64,000 bases of DNA. It comes from Alicycliphilus sp. UBA6560 (GTDB lineage: Bacteria; Pseudomonadota; Gammaproteobacteria; Burkholderiales; Burkholderiaceae_C). Below are positions 52,453 through 63,845 of the stretch, piece by piece. The stretch is taken from positions 1-64,000 of the forward strand of contig DJJU01000001.1 of assembly GCA_002434305.1 (NCBI GenBank), in the 5' to 3' direction. The position numbers and the translations under genes were made by a program. The notes below the pieces were generated by a model that did no database searches, was not told where the DNA came from, and saw nothing but the letters and a program-made list of their open reading frames with translations. How positions within the stretch are numbered: the stretch's first letter is position 1; every line of letters starts with the position of its first letter.

Positions 52453-52521
52453 CAGGGTTTCAAGCCAAATCGGCCTCAAACCCTTGCCAGTCAAGCGCTG
52501 GCAGCTATCAAAAAGGGAGTT
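52453..52521 (-). repeat. Family A dispersed repeat copy between creA and the FrnE-like gene
   Basis: On the minus strand: CCTTTTTGATAGCTGCCAGC, GCTTGACTGGCAAGGGTTTG, then AGGCCGATTTGGCTTGAAAC. This is one of the best-preserved copies, with clear arms GCCAGCGCTTGAC/GGCAAGGGTT. It separates convergent genes. Confidence 0.87.
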
Positions 52522-52522
52522 T

Positions 52523-53194
52523 TCAGCCCTGCGCCGCGACCTGGCGCAACGCCTGCTCGAACACTTGCACCGGCTGGCCGCCCTGCACCAGGTGGCGTCC
52601 GTTGATGATGACGGCCGGCACCGAGCGGATGCCCTGGGCCTGCCAGTGGTTCTCGCGCTCGCGCACCTCGGTGGCGAATTCATCGCTGGCCAGCACCTGG
52701 GCGGCGCGCTGGGCGTCCAGCCCCGCCTCGGCCGCCAGGCGCTGCAGCAGGGCATGGTCGCCCGGGTTCTCGCCGCGGCCGAAGTAAGCCTGCAGCAGCG
52801 CCCCGCCCAGCGCCAGCTGCTGCGCGGCAGAACCCTCCTTCAGCGCCCAGTACAGCAGCCGGTGCGCGTCGAAGGTGTTGTAGATGTGGGTGCGGCGCTC
52901 GTCGTTGAAGGCAAAGCCCAGCTCGCGCCCGCGCTCGGCGATGCTCTGGTGCATCTGCGCCAGCTGCTCGGGCGTGCTGCCATACTTGCCCGCCAGGTGC
53001 TGCAGCAGCGGCTCGCCGTCGGAGCCCATGGCGGGATTGAGTTCGAAGGGCTGCAGGTGCAGAGTGAAGCTCACCTCGCCGGCCAGGCGCTGGCGCACCA
53101 GCTCCAGCGTCTTGTGGGCGATGGCGCACCACGGGCAAGTGATGTCGGAGACGAAGTCCAGGTGCAGGGGTTTGCGGCTCAGGGTCATGCTCAT
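52523..53194 (-). CDS. DsbA family oxidoreductase (FrnE-like)
   Basis: A 223-residue thioredoxin-fold protein. The redox motif C20-P-W-C23 follows the strand LHLDFVSDITCPWC, and the cis-proline region is GIRSVPAVIINGRHLVQGGQ. The helical insert with THIYNTFDAHRLLYWA is typical of the FrnE/polyketide-isomerase-like DsbA group. No signal peptide is present, so it is probably cytoplasmic. ATG at 53194 is chosen; a GTG one codon earlier and an ATG two codons later are also possible. It lies 10 bases after the acyl-CoA ligase gene. Confidence 0.9.
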   Translation of the reverse strand: MSMTLSRKPLHLDFVSDITCPWCAIAHKTLELVRQRLAGEVSFTLHLQPFELNPAMGSDGEPLLQHLAGKYGSTPEQLAQMHQSIAERGRELGFAFNDERRTHIYNTFDAHRLLYWALKEGSAAQQLALGGALLQAYFGRGENPGDHALLQRLAAEAGLDAQRAAQVLASDEFATEVRERENHWQAQGIRSVPAVIINGRHLVQGGQPVQVFEQALRQVAAQG

Positions 53195-53204
53195 CACAGC
53201 GATC

Positions 53205-54746
53205 CTAGACCTGGAGAGCGGCAGCGGGATCGCTTGCCCACTGCCGCAGCCCGGTCTTGAGCACCTTGCCGTAGCTGTTCTTGGGCAGCGCCGGCACGAA
53301 GCGGTAGGCCTTGGGCCGCTTGAAGCGGGCGATGTGCGCCAGGCACAGCGCGTCCAGCTCGTCGCCGGTCACGGGTGCGGCGCCCGGCGCGGCGACGACG
53401 AAGGCCAGCACCACCTCGCCCCACTCGGCGTCGGGCTGGCCGATGACGGCCACCTCCTGCACGCCGGGGTGCAGCAGCAGCACCTCCTCCACCTCGCGCG
53501 GGTAGATGTTGGAGCCGCCGGAGATGATCACGTCCTTGGCGCGGTCGCGCAGGGTGAGAAAGCCGTCCTCGTCCAGGCTGCCGACGTCGCCCGTGTGCAG
53601 CCAGCCGCCGCGCAGCGTGTCGCTGCTGGCCTGCTCGTTGGCCCAGTAGCCGGCCATGACGGTCTCGCCGCGCACGGCCACCTCGCCCAGCTCGCCGGCG
53701 GGCACGGGCGCGCCATCGGCATCGACCACCCGCACTTCGACGCAGGAATGCGCCACACCGACCGAGGCGATGCGCTCGGCCCAGCGCGGGTGCTGCGCAT
53801 CGGCGATGTGCTGGCGCGACAGCGCGGTGATGGTCATGGGGCACTCGCCCTGGCCGTAGATCTGCACGAACTTCTGGCCCATGGCGGCCAGCGCCCGGCG
53901 CAGGTCTTCCACGTACATGGGGCCGCCGCCGTAGACGATGGTCTTGAAGCCGTCGGTGCTGGCACCCGTGGCCTCCACGTGCGCCACCAGGCGCTGCACC
54001 ATGGTGGGCGCGGCAAACAGCGACAGCCGGCCGACGTCGGCGGCCAGCTGCACCAGCTCGGCCGGATCGAACCCGCCGGACTCAGGCAGCACGTGGCGTG
54101 CGCCGCGCAGCATATGGGCATAGTTGTACAGGCCGGCGCCGTGCGACAGCGGCGCGGCGTAGACCATGGCGTCGGCCGCGTCCACCTCGTCCACGTCGGT
54201 GAAATAGGCCATGGTCATGGCCAGCAGGTTGCGGTGCGTCTGCATGACGCCCTTGGGCCGGCCGGTGGTGCCGGAGGTGTAGAACAGCGAGGCCACGTCC
54301 TGCGGGGCGCGCTCCTGCAGCGCCAGCGGCGCCCCGGCGGCGGCGCGCTCCCATTCGGCGCTGCCCATCTGCAGCACGGCGGCAGGATCGGCTCCCGCCG
54401 CCAGCACCGCGCCGTGCAGCACCTGCGAGGCACAGACCACGCGCGCGCCGCTGTGCTGCAGCACGTAGGCCAGCTCGCGCTCGTGCAGCTTGTAGTTGAC
54501 GGGCACGCTGATGGCGCCGGCCCAGTGGATGGCGTGCAGCGCCTCCAGGTACTGCGGGCAGTTGGCCGAAAACAGCACCACCCGGTCGCCCGGCGCCACG
54601 CAGCAGTGCTGGCGCAGGTGCCCTGCCAGCGCCGCCACGCGGGCGCCCAGGGTGCGGTAGTCGTGCAGCACGCGCGCACCCGCCAGCACGGCAGGGCGCG
54701 CGCCGTGCACCTGGGCGCTGCGAGCAAGCAATCGGGAGATATTCAT
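53205..54746 (-). CDS. Acyl-CoA ligase / AMP-binding protein
   Basis: A 513-residue class I adenylate-forming enzyme. The AMP-binding P-loop is LFYTSGTTGRPKGVMQTHRN, and core motifs IYGQGECPMT, LHTGDVGSLDEDGFLTLRDR and the catalytic lysine region KNSYGKVLKT near the C-terminus are present. The start MNISRLLARSAQVHGARPAV at 54746 fits related ligases. The carboxylate substrate (fatty acid, aromatic or malonate-like) cannot be told from sequence. It is co-directional with the FrnE-like gene 10 bases downstream. A dispersed repeat lies upstream. Confidence 0.9.
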   Translation of the reverse strand: MNISRLLARSAQVHGARPAVLAGARVLHDYRTLGARVAALAGHLRQHCCVAPGDRVVLFSANCPQYLEALHAIHWAGAISVPVNYKLHERELAYVLQHSGARVVCASQVLHGAVLAAGADPAAVLQMGSAEWERAAAGAPLALQERAPQDVASLFYTSGTTGRPKGVMQTHRNLLAMTMAYFTDVDEVDAADAMVYAAPLSHGAGLYNYAHMLRGARHVLPESGGFDPAELVQLAADVGRLSLFAAPTMVQRLVAHVEATGASTDGFKTIVYGGGPMYVEDLRRALAAMGQKFVQIYGQGECPMTITALSRQHIADAQHPRWAERIASVGVAHSCVEVRVVDADGAPVPAGELGEVAVRGETVMAGYWANEQASSDTLRGGWLHTGDVGSLDEDGFLTLRDRAKDVIISGGSNIYPREVEEVLLLHPGVQEVAVIGQPDAEWGEVVLAFVVAAPGAAPVTGDELDALCLAHIARFKRPKAYRFVPALPKNSYGKVLKTGLRQWASDPAAALQV

Positions 54747-54826
54747 GGCGTGATGAAGAGGAAAGAAAAACGGTCGCCCCACTATAGGCAGCCTGCCCGG
54801 GATTTGCAGTCGCACACCCTGTACCG

Positions 54827-54890
54827 CTATGCAAAACATAGCTGCTTGCGCTTTTCCAGTAACGCCTGGAGGCACTTTTCATGCATAGAG
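54827..54890 (+). repeat. Family A dispersed repeat copy upstream of the acyl-CoA ligase and response regulator
   Basis: TATGCAAAACATAGCTGCTT, GCGCTTTTCCAGTAACGCCT, then GGAGGCACTTTTCATGCATA. It lies in the 246-base divergent region between the ligase gene and the response-regulator gene. Confidence 0.82.
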
Positions 54891-54992
54891 CCTGGCACCC
54901 ATCGGCGGCGTCCTACGCCCAGGACATTCCTGGCTTGCCCACAATGCGGGCTTGCCTTTCTGCTGTCAGTCCATCTTTTGAGGAACTCCGCC

Positions 54993-55364
54993 TTGCGCAT
55001 CCTGTACGTCGAAGACAACCCCGAACTGCGCGACACCATTGCCATGCTCATGGAAGCGCCAGGGCGCAGCATCGTCAGCTGCGCCAGCGCCGAGGAGGCG
55101 CTGGCCCACGACGGCGATCAGGGGCCCTTCGACCTGGTGATGACGGACGTCAGCCTGCCCGGCATGAGCGGGCCCGAGCTGTGCCGCGCCCTGCTGGCGC
55201 GCCACGGGCAGCAGCGCATCGTGCTGTGCTCGGGCTACCACCTGGAGGAAGAGCTGGCCGGCTGCGGCGCCCAGGTGCAGCTGCTGCACAAACCCTTCGA
55301 TATCGGGGCGCTGGAGGAGCTGCTGGACGACGCCCAGGCCCAGCTGCAAAGCTCCGCCAGCTGA
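54993..55364 (+). CDS. Single-domain response regulator
   Basis: A 123-residue receiver domain without output domain. It starts with TTG (RILYVEDNPELRDTIAML), 8 bases after GAGGA; no ATG is available. The phosphoacceptor is Asp52 in LVMTDVSLPGMSG; the acidic pair is Glu7/Asp8; the conserved lysine is in LLHKPFDIGALEELL. It is convergent with the receiver-kinase gene (2 bases apart) and likely takes part in the same phosphorelay as an intermediate or soluble regulator. Confidence 0.88.
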   Translation: MRILYVEDNPELRDTIAMLMEAPGRSIVSCASAEEALAHDGDQGPFDLVMTDVSLPGMSGPELCRALLARHGQQRIVLCSGYHLEEELAGCGAQVQLLHKPFDIGALEELLDDAQAQLQSSAS

Positions 55365-55366
55365 TT

Positions 55367-56533
55367 TCAGCCCCGCTGCGCACTCGTGCGCGGCAGCCAG
55401 ACCGTGAAGCAGGTGCGCCCATCCCGCGAGGTGGCCTCGATGCTGCCGCAGTGCGCCTGCACGATCTGGTGCACGATGAACAGCCCCAGGCCCAGGCCGT
55501 TGTGCCCTCCGCCCGTGCCGCTGGTGCGCCCGCGAAAGGGCTCGAACAGGCGCGGCAGCAGCTCTTGCGGTATCTCGCCGCCGTTGGTGACGCAGACCGT
55601 CACGCCATCGGGGGCGCTGCCGTCCAGCCGCAGCTGCACCGGCACCTGCGGCGTGCCATGGTGCATGGCGTTGCCCAGCAGGTTGGCCAGCATCTGGCCC
55701 AGGCGTTCGCCGTCCCAAGAGCCATGGAGGTCGCCCTGACACTGCAGCTGCAGTTCGCGCTGTGGGTGGCTGGCCCGCACTTCCTGCAGCACGCGCTCGG
55801 CCTGCTCGGCCAGATCGGTGGGCGCGGCCAGCATGACCAGCCCCCCGTTCTGGCGCGCGCGCGTCACGTCCAGCAGGTCCTCGATCATCGCCAGCATGCG
55901 CCGGCCTGCCTGCTCGGCCTTGATCGCCAACGCCTGCACCTTCTGCGGCTCCAGCGGCCGCTGCAGCACGGCCGTGCTGGCCAGGATGGCCGACAACGGC
56001 GTGCGCAGGTCGTGCCCCAGCACCGCCATGAACATCTCGTTGATGTACAGCGCCTCGGTGCGCTGCTGCAACTCGCAGGCCAGGGCGTGCTTTTGCCGGT
56101 GCAGGTCGAAGAACACGCGCGCCTTGTTGATCAGCATGTGCGGATCGATGGGCTTGTACAGAAAGTCCACCGCGCCGCTTTCATAGCCCACGAACTGGCG
56201 CCGCTGGTCGTGCGCGCCGGCGGTCATGAAGATCAGCGGAATGTGGCGCGTGCGCTCGGCCCCGCGGATCAGCTCGGCCAGCTCGAAGCCGTTCATCTCG
56301 GGCATCTGCACGTCCAGCAGTGCCAGGGCCACATCGTTTTCGCGCAGCAGCAGCTCCAGCGCTTCGGCGCCGGAGGCCGCCTTGAGGATGTCCACGTCCT
56401 CGCCCTGCAACAACGCCTCCAGGGCCACCAGGTTTTCCGGCACGTCGTCCACCAGCAGGCAGCGCACCCGCGCACCCTGCTGGGGGCAGGAAATGCTGGC
56501 GCAGGTGGCTTTGGCAGCATTGGCGAAGATCAC
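55367..56533 (-). CDS. Receiver-histidine kinase fusion protein
   Basis: A 388-residue soluble protein: a receiver domain (about 23-140, phosphoacceptor Asp74 in LALLDVQMPEMNG), a linker helix, then HisKA (His174 in MAVLGHDLRTPLS) and HATPase with NAMHHGTP (N box), GLGLGLFIVHQIV (G2 box). It starts with GTG overlapping the cheB stop as GTGA, preceded by GGGAGAG. Such REC-HK proteins act downstream of a sensor hybrid kinase and phosphorylate partner regulators. It is last in the minus-strand unit hybrid kinase-cheR-cheB-REC-HK. Confidence 0.9.
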   Translation of the reverse strand: MIFANAAKATCASISCPQQGARVRCLLVDDVPENLVALEALLQGEDVDILKAASGAEALELLLRENDVALALLDVQMPEMNGFELAELIRGAERTRHIPLIFMTAGAHDQRRQFVGYESGAVDFLYKPIDPHMLINKARVFFDLHRQKHALACELQQRTEALYINEMFMAVLGHDLRTPLSAILASTAVLQRPLEPQKVQALAIKAEQAGRRMLAMIEDLLDVTRARQNGGLVMLAAPTDLAEQAERVLQEVRASHPQRELQLQCQGDLHGSWDGERLGQMLANLLGNAMHHGTPQVPVQLRLDGSAPDGVTVCVTNGGEIPQELLPRLFEPFRGRTSGTGGGHNGLGLGLFIVHQIVQAHCGSIEATSRDGRTCFTVWLPRTSAQRG

Positions 56534-57120
56534 GAAACTCTCCCTTGGTGCAATTGGTTCAGCAGGGGCGCCATGTCCGCGGGCGCCAGCACGTAGTCCG
56601 GCTGGAGCAGTGCCAAAGCCGCCTCTGGCATGGCCGCGGCGCTGGCGCTGGCGGGCGACTGCACGCAGGTGGTGCCGCCCATGCGCTGCACCACGGCCAG
56701 GCCGCGTGCACCGTCGGCATTGGCGCCCGACAGCAGCAGTGCCGTGAGCGCCGGGCCGTACACGTCGGCGGCGGACTCGAACAGCACGTCGATGGAAGGC
56801 CGCGAAAAGTGCAGCGGCGGATCGATGGACAGGGCCAGCGACGGCCCCGCATCCACCAGCAGATGGTAGTCGGGTGGCGCAAAGAAAATCTGCCCTGCCT
56901 TCAGGGGCTCCTTGTCCTGCGCCTCGCGAACGGCCAGCGCGCACCGGTGGCGGAAGATGTCGCACAGCAGGCTGGGCTGTTCGCGCGGCAGGTGCAGCGC
57001 CACCACCACCACGGCGTCGAGCTGGCCGGCCAGCGCCGGCAGCACCTGGCTCAGCACCTCAAGGCTGCCGGCCGAGCCGCCGATGACCACTGCTCGCGGC
57101 ACGGACGCAGCGCCGGTCAT
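56530..57120 (-). CDS. cheB: CheB-type protein-glutamate methylesterase, catalytic domain only
   Basis: A 196-residue methylesterase lacking the receiver domain of chemotaxis CheB. The catalytic triad is visible: Ser16 (GGSAGS), His43 (VVALHLP) and Asp136 (LLLSGANADGARG). The RPSIDVLFESAADVYG block is typical. The ATG overlaps the cheR stop (ATGA) and the stop overlaps the next gene. Without a receiver and without cheA/cheW nearby it probably serves a non-chemotactic signalling system together with cheR. Confidence 0.92.
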   Translation of the reverse strand: MTGAASVPRAVVIGGSAGSLEVLSQVLPALAGQLDAVVVVALHLPREQPSLLCDIFRHRCALAVREAQDKEPLKAGQIFFAPPDYHLLVDAGPSLALSIDPPLHFSRPSIDVLFESAADVYGPALTALLLSGANADGARGLAVVQRMGGTTCVQSPASASAAAMPEAALALLQPDYVLAPADMAPLLNQLHQGRVS

Positions 57121-57950
57121 GCGTCGCCTCGCTTTTGGTAGATGCGCTGGCCGGGCACGAACTCGTCGAACTGCGCCGCGTGGGAGGAAAAGCGCAGTGA
57201 TTCCTTGGAGCCCAGGCCCAGAAAGCCCCGGCGGCACAGCGCCTCGTGGAACAGCGCCAGGGCGCGGTCCTGCAACTGCCGGTCAAAGTAGATCAGCACG
57301 TTGCGGCAGGAAATCAGCTGCACCTCGGCAAACACGCTGTCCGTGGCCAGGCTGTGGTCGGAAAACACGATGTGCCGGCGCAAGCTCTTGTCGAACACCA
57401 CGCGGCCGTAGGCGGCGCTGTAGTGCTCCGACAGCGAGGTGTGGCCTCCCGAGCGCGCATGGTTTTCGGTGAAGCCGGGCACGCGGTCGATGTCGTACAC
57501 ACCGGCCTCGGCCTTTTGCAGGGCGCTGGCGTTGATGTCGGTGGCGTAGATCAGGGAGCGCTCCAGCAGCCCTTCCTCGCGCAGCAGGATGGCCATGGAA
57601 TAGACCTCCTCGCCCGCGCTGCAGCCGGCCACCCAGATCTTGAGCGAGGGGTAGGTGCGCAGTATCGGCACCACCTTCTCGCGCAGCGCGCGGAAATACT
57701 CCGGGTCGCGGAACATCTCGCTGACCTGCACCGTGAGGTATTGCAGCAGCGCCGGGAACACGGTCGGCTCATGCAGCACCAGGTGCTGCAGCTGCGACAG
57801 GGTGCGGCAGTTGAAGTGCACCAGCGCGGTCTGCAGCCGGCGCTTGAGCGAGGCCTGGGCATAGCCCCGGAAGTCATAGTGGTAGCGGCGATAGATGGCC
57901 TCGATCAGCAGATGCTGCTCGATCTCGGCGGTCTTGCGGGTGTGCGGCAC
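57117..57950 (-). CDS. cheR: CheR-type protein-glutamate methyltransferase
   Basis: A 277-residue SAM-dependent methyltransferase. The N-terminal helical domain (about 10-75) includes YRRYHYDFRGYAQASLKRRL. The SAM-binding motif is KIWVAGCSAGEEVYSMAILL, followed by IYATDINASALQKAEAGVY and the ISCRNVLIYFDRQLQ catalytic block. Length is typical. It follows the hybrid kinase by 15 bases and overlaps cheB. CheR/CheB pairs outside chemotaxis clusters are often found with CHASE3-GAF hybrid kinases. Confidence 0.94.
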   Translation of the reverse strand: MPHTRKTAEIEQHLLIEAIYRRYHYDFRGYAQASLKRRLQTALVHFNCRTLSQLQHLVLHEPTVFPALLQYLTVQVSEMFRDPEYFRALREKVVPILRTYPSLKIWVAGCSAGEEVYSMAILLREEGLLERSLIYATDINASALQKAEAGVYDIDRVPGFTENHARSGGHTSLSEHYSAAYGRVVFDKSLRRHIVFSDHSLATDSVFAEVQLISCRNVLIYFDRQLQDRALALFHEALCRRGFLGLGSKESLRFSSHAAQFDEFVPGQRIYQKRGDA

Positions 57951-57965
57951 GGTATCAGGGCGGCG

Positions 57966-61418
<3,453 letters not shown>

Positions 61419-61468
61419 TTGTGACTTCTGGTAAATGGCGCCGCGCGATGATAGGGAGCGCCGTGGCC

Positions 61469-61484
61469 TTGCCCTGTAGGGCAA
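61469..61484. other. Perfect palindrome in the region between hybrid kinase and DJ-1 gene
   Basis: TTGCCCT-GT-AGGGCAA, perfect 7-base arms, followed at once by a second symmetry GCCGC-ATG-GCGGC (61486-61498). It is 51 bases upstream of the kinase start and 133 bases upstream of the DJ-1 gene, so it could be an operator for either. Confidence 0.4.
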
Positions 61485-61616
61485 CGCCGCATGGCGGCGC
61501 AGAGATGCGCTGCTTGCCGTCGGGCCAGATCTGTTGTAGTAGCGGGCTAACACCCGCTTGCGCGCAGCCGGTCCAACAATGCCTGAGCCTAACCCGAAAG
61601 CAACAGGAGACATGAC

Positions 61617-62198
61617 ATGGCAGGCAAGAAGATATTGATGATCTGTGGCGACTACTGCGAGGACTACGAGACCATGGTGCCCTTCCAGGCACTGCAGGCC
61701 GTGGGGCACGCGGTGCATGCCGTATGTCCCGACAAGAGCGCCGGCGACCACATCAAGACAGCCATTCACGATTTCGAGGGCGCTCAGACCTACAGCGAGA
61801 AGCCGGGCCACAACTTCGTGCTGAACGCCAGCTTTGCCGAGGTCCGGCCGGAGGACTATGACGCTCTGGTCGTGCCCGGCGGCCGGGGACCCGAGTACCT
61901 GCGCGGCTACCCGGCGGTGCTCTCGGCGGTGCGCCACTTCTTCGAGGCCAACAAGCCGGTGGCCGCCGTGTGCCATGGCGCGCAGTTGCTGGCCGGCGCC
62001 GGTGTGCTTAAGGGCAGGACATGTTCCGCCTACCCCGCCTGCCGCGCGGAGGTGGAGCTGGCCGGCGGCACCTATGCCGACATCGCTGTGGACAAGGCCT
62101 ATACCGAGGGCAATCTGGTATCCGCACCGGCTTGGCCGGCGCACCCGGACTGGATCGCCCAGTTCCTGGTTCTGCTGGGAACGCGCGTCACGCACTGA
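61617..62198 (+). CDS. DJ-1/PfpI family protein
   Basis: A 193-residue member of the DJ-1/PfpI superfamily (glutamine amidotransferase-like fold). The nucleophile elbow AAVCHGAQLLAGAGVLKG has Cys119-His120; the acid is in GDYCEDYETMVPF. LVVPGGRGPEYL and the NLVSAPAWPAHPDW block (reads as in YhbO/PfpI types) are present. Members act as protease-like, glyoxalase or deglycase enzymes; activity here is not assignable. The ATG follows CAGGAGA. It is monocistronic by spacing. Confidence 0.93.
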   Translation: MAGKKILMICGDYCEDYETMVPFQALQAVGHAVHAVCPDKSAGDHIKTAIHDFEGAQTYSEKPGHNFVLNASFAEVRPEDYDALVVPGGRGPEYLRGYPAVLSAVRHFFEANKPVAAVCHGAQLLAGAGVLKGRTCSAYPACRAEVELAGGTYADIAVDKAYTEGNLVSAPAWPAHPDWIAQFLVLLGTRVTH

Positions 62199-62269
62199 GC
62201 CGCGCCAGCGGCACAATGCAGCGCAGCCGCCACGGCTGGCGCGCAGCGACGATGACGAGGAGATGAGCG

Positions 62270-62641
62270 ATGTGCCAGGTATTCACCAGCGCCGATCCCG
62301 CCCTGTACGAAAGCCGTGCGCGCTCCGTACGGCTGCACGGTGTGGCGACAAGCATCAGGCTGGAAAACCTATTCTGGCAGGTGCTGGAGGAAATCTCCGC
62401 GCGCGATGGCATGACAGTGCCGCAGTTGTGCGCCCGGCTGCACGACGAACTGACGCAGCAGTGTGGGCAGGTGGAGAATTTTGCTTCCTTCCTGCGCGTG
62501 TGCTGTGGCCGCTATCTGGCGCTGCAGCTATCGGGCGGCATTCCGCGCGATACGCGCGTTTCGATCCGAAGCCTCGATGCGGCGCAGGTGCTAGCCAGCC
62601 AGTTGGATGCGCCGCCACAGCGCCGCTTGCGCGCTGTGTGA
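62270..62641 (+). CDS. Ribbon-helix-helix domain protein (RHH_4-like)
   Basis: A 123-residue protein whose middle part ARSVRLHGVATSIRLENLFW followed by QVLEEISARDGMTVPQLCARL matches the RHH_4 (PF13467) ribbon-helix-helix fold, a small DNA-binding or oligomerising module. It ends in a basic tail. GAGGAG lies 7 bases upstream of the ATG. The gene is 71 bases after the DJ-1 gene, same strand. DNA target, if any, is unknown. Confidence 0.82.
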   Translation: MCQVFTSADPALYESRARSVRLHGVATSIRLENLFWQVLEEISARDGMTVPQLCARLHDELTQQCGQVENFASFLRVCCGRYLALQLSGGIPRDTRVSIRSLDAAQVLASQLDAPPQRRLRAV

Positions 62642-62654
62642 AGTCGGTCGCTCA

Positions 62655-62807
62655 TCAATGATGGGCCGGCGGATCCTGCACGGGAGGCTCGACGGGCTGC
62701 GCCGGCGGGTCTTCGATTGGCACCTCCGAAGGCCAGTGCACAGGCGCAGGTGGCGGAGCCTGCGGCACGCTGGGCTGGGGCGTGGGAATGGACGAGCAAT
62801 ATGCCAT
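62655..62807 (-). CDS. Small proline-rich protein, 50 residues
   Basis: Starts MAYCSSIPTPQPSVPQ and ends PPVQDPPAHH; 17 of 50 residues are proline. The ATG lies one base after the stop of the upstream 90-residue gene (TGACATG), so translation may depend on re-initiation; no separate ribosome site is visible. No domain or membrane segment is seen. The low-complexity composition makes this a tentative gene, supported by the tight coupling. Confidence 0.45.
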   Translation of the reverse strand: MAYCSSIPTPQPSVPQAPPPAPVHWPSEVPIEDPPAQPVEPPVQDPPAHH

Positions 62808-62808
62808 G

Positions 62809-63081
62809 TCAGGGAATAGGCTTGTGCGCCGGCGCATCGGAGCCGGTATCGCGCCCGGGAACCTGCTCCGCTTCTGGTGAGCGATTGGCATAGGTAGACA
62901 GGTCGCCGCCGGAGGCGAAGCGCCGTGCGTTGTCGCCATTGCCGGGATTCTCGCTTTCCGGCCCCTTGTGCTCGCGCGCGTCCACGCGCATCCCGTACAT
63001 GGTGAAGTGCCCCTGGTCGCGGGCACGGTCCCGCTGCTCGGAGTCCAGCAGCTTATCCAGGCGTGAAGAGGGATTGGTCAT
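62809..63081 (-). CDS. Hypothetical protein, 90 residues
   Basis: Starts MTNPSSRLDKLLDSEQRDRA, preceded by AGAGAGG 8 bases upstream. The sequence is polar and charged (GHFTMYGMRVDAREHKGPES, ENPGNGDNARRFASGG) with no signal peptide, membrane helix or recognised domain, and is probably largely disordered. It is followed one base later by the proline-rich 50-residue ORF and lies convergent to the ribbon-helix-helix gene. Function is unknown. Confidence 0.6.
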   Translation of the reverse strand: MTNPSSRLDKLLDSEQRDRARDQGHFTMYGMRVDAREHKGPESENPGNGDNARRFASGGDLSTYANRSPEAEQVPGRDTGSDAPAHKPIP

Positions 63082-63218
63082 GCATCTGCCTCTCTGAAAG
63101 AAGAGTATGGCTGCTGTCATTGCGGCCTATCGTGGTGTCATGGTGCATGTCTGCGGGCGCCACCGGCCTTCCTGCATGCTGCTTCCATTTGTCGGACAAG
63201 GGCCTTAGCTTGTCGTGC

Positions 63219-63845
63219 TCAGCCCCGCCCTTCCCGCAGGGCCAGGCTTTCTGCCTCGCCTCGGGTCCACACGTCGAGCACAAAATCCGCATCCCGCACA
63301 TGCGTGACGCGCGGCAAGGACAGGCCGGCGTGCAAGCGCTCGTGCACCTGGCTTCCCGTCTGGGCGCAGCCTTCAATGGCATGCGTCCAATGGCAGGCCA
63401 CGACCGTGGCCTGCGGCGCCAGCCCCTGAAGCAGGCGTGTCATGAGCTGATCCAGATCCTCGTACGTCAGGTAGTACAGCAACTCGCTCAGCACCACCAG
63501 ATCGAAAACCTCCTGCGGCCACTGGTCGGGCACGCAGGCCTGCCTGAACCAGGCTTGGCAATTGTTGCTCTCCAGCCGCAGGCGGGCGGTCTCCAGCGCC
63601 CGGGCCGAGCAGTCCCAGGCCTGCAGCCGATCGCAGCGCAGGGCCAGTTGTGCGCTCAGCAGCCCATGGCCGCAGCCCGGCTCGAAGGCATGGGCGTAGC
63701 GGCGTCCGGGCAGGCTGGCCAACAGCAGCGCGCGTTTGCGTTCCTCATACCAGCTGCCATCCATGGCCCAGGGGTCGGTCGACGCGGCATACAGGCCGTC
63801 GAAGCGCTGGGCCGTCCATGTGTGCGGCGGATCAAGAGGAGCCAT
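63219..63845 (-). CDS. SAM-dependent methyltransferase (NodS-like)
   Basis: A 208-residue class I methyltransferase. It starts MAPLDPPHTWTAQRFDGLYA, with DPWAMDGSWYEERKRALLLA, the SAM motif AHAFEPGCGHGLLSAQLAL and FDLVVLSELLYYLTYEDLDQ, a NodS/SAM-methyltransferase pattern. The ATG overlaps the upstream PIG-L gene by 14 bases. In related genomes a NodS-like methyltransferase, a PIG-L deacetylase, an acyl-CoA dehydrogenase-like protein and glycosyltransferases form a cluster; the partial upstream gene fits that. Confidence 0.9.
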   Translation of the reverse strand: MAPLDPPHTWTAQRFDGLYAASTDPWAMDGSWYEERKRALLLASLPGRRYAHAFEPGCGHGLLSAQLALRCDRLQAWDCSARALETARLRLESNNCQAWFRQACVPDQWPQEVFDLVVLSELLYYLTYEDLDQLMTRLLQGLAPQATVVACHWTHAIEGCAQTGSQVHERLHAGLSLPRVTHVRDADFVLDVWTRGEAESLALREGRG

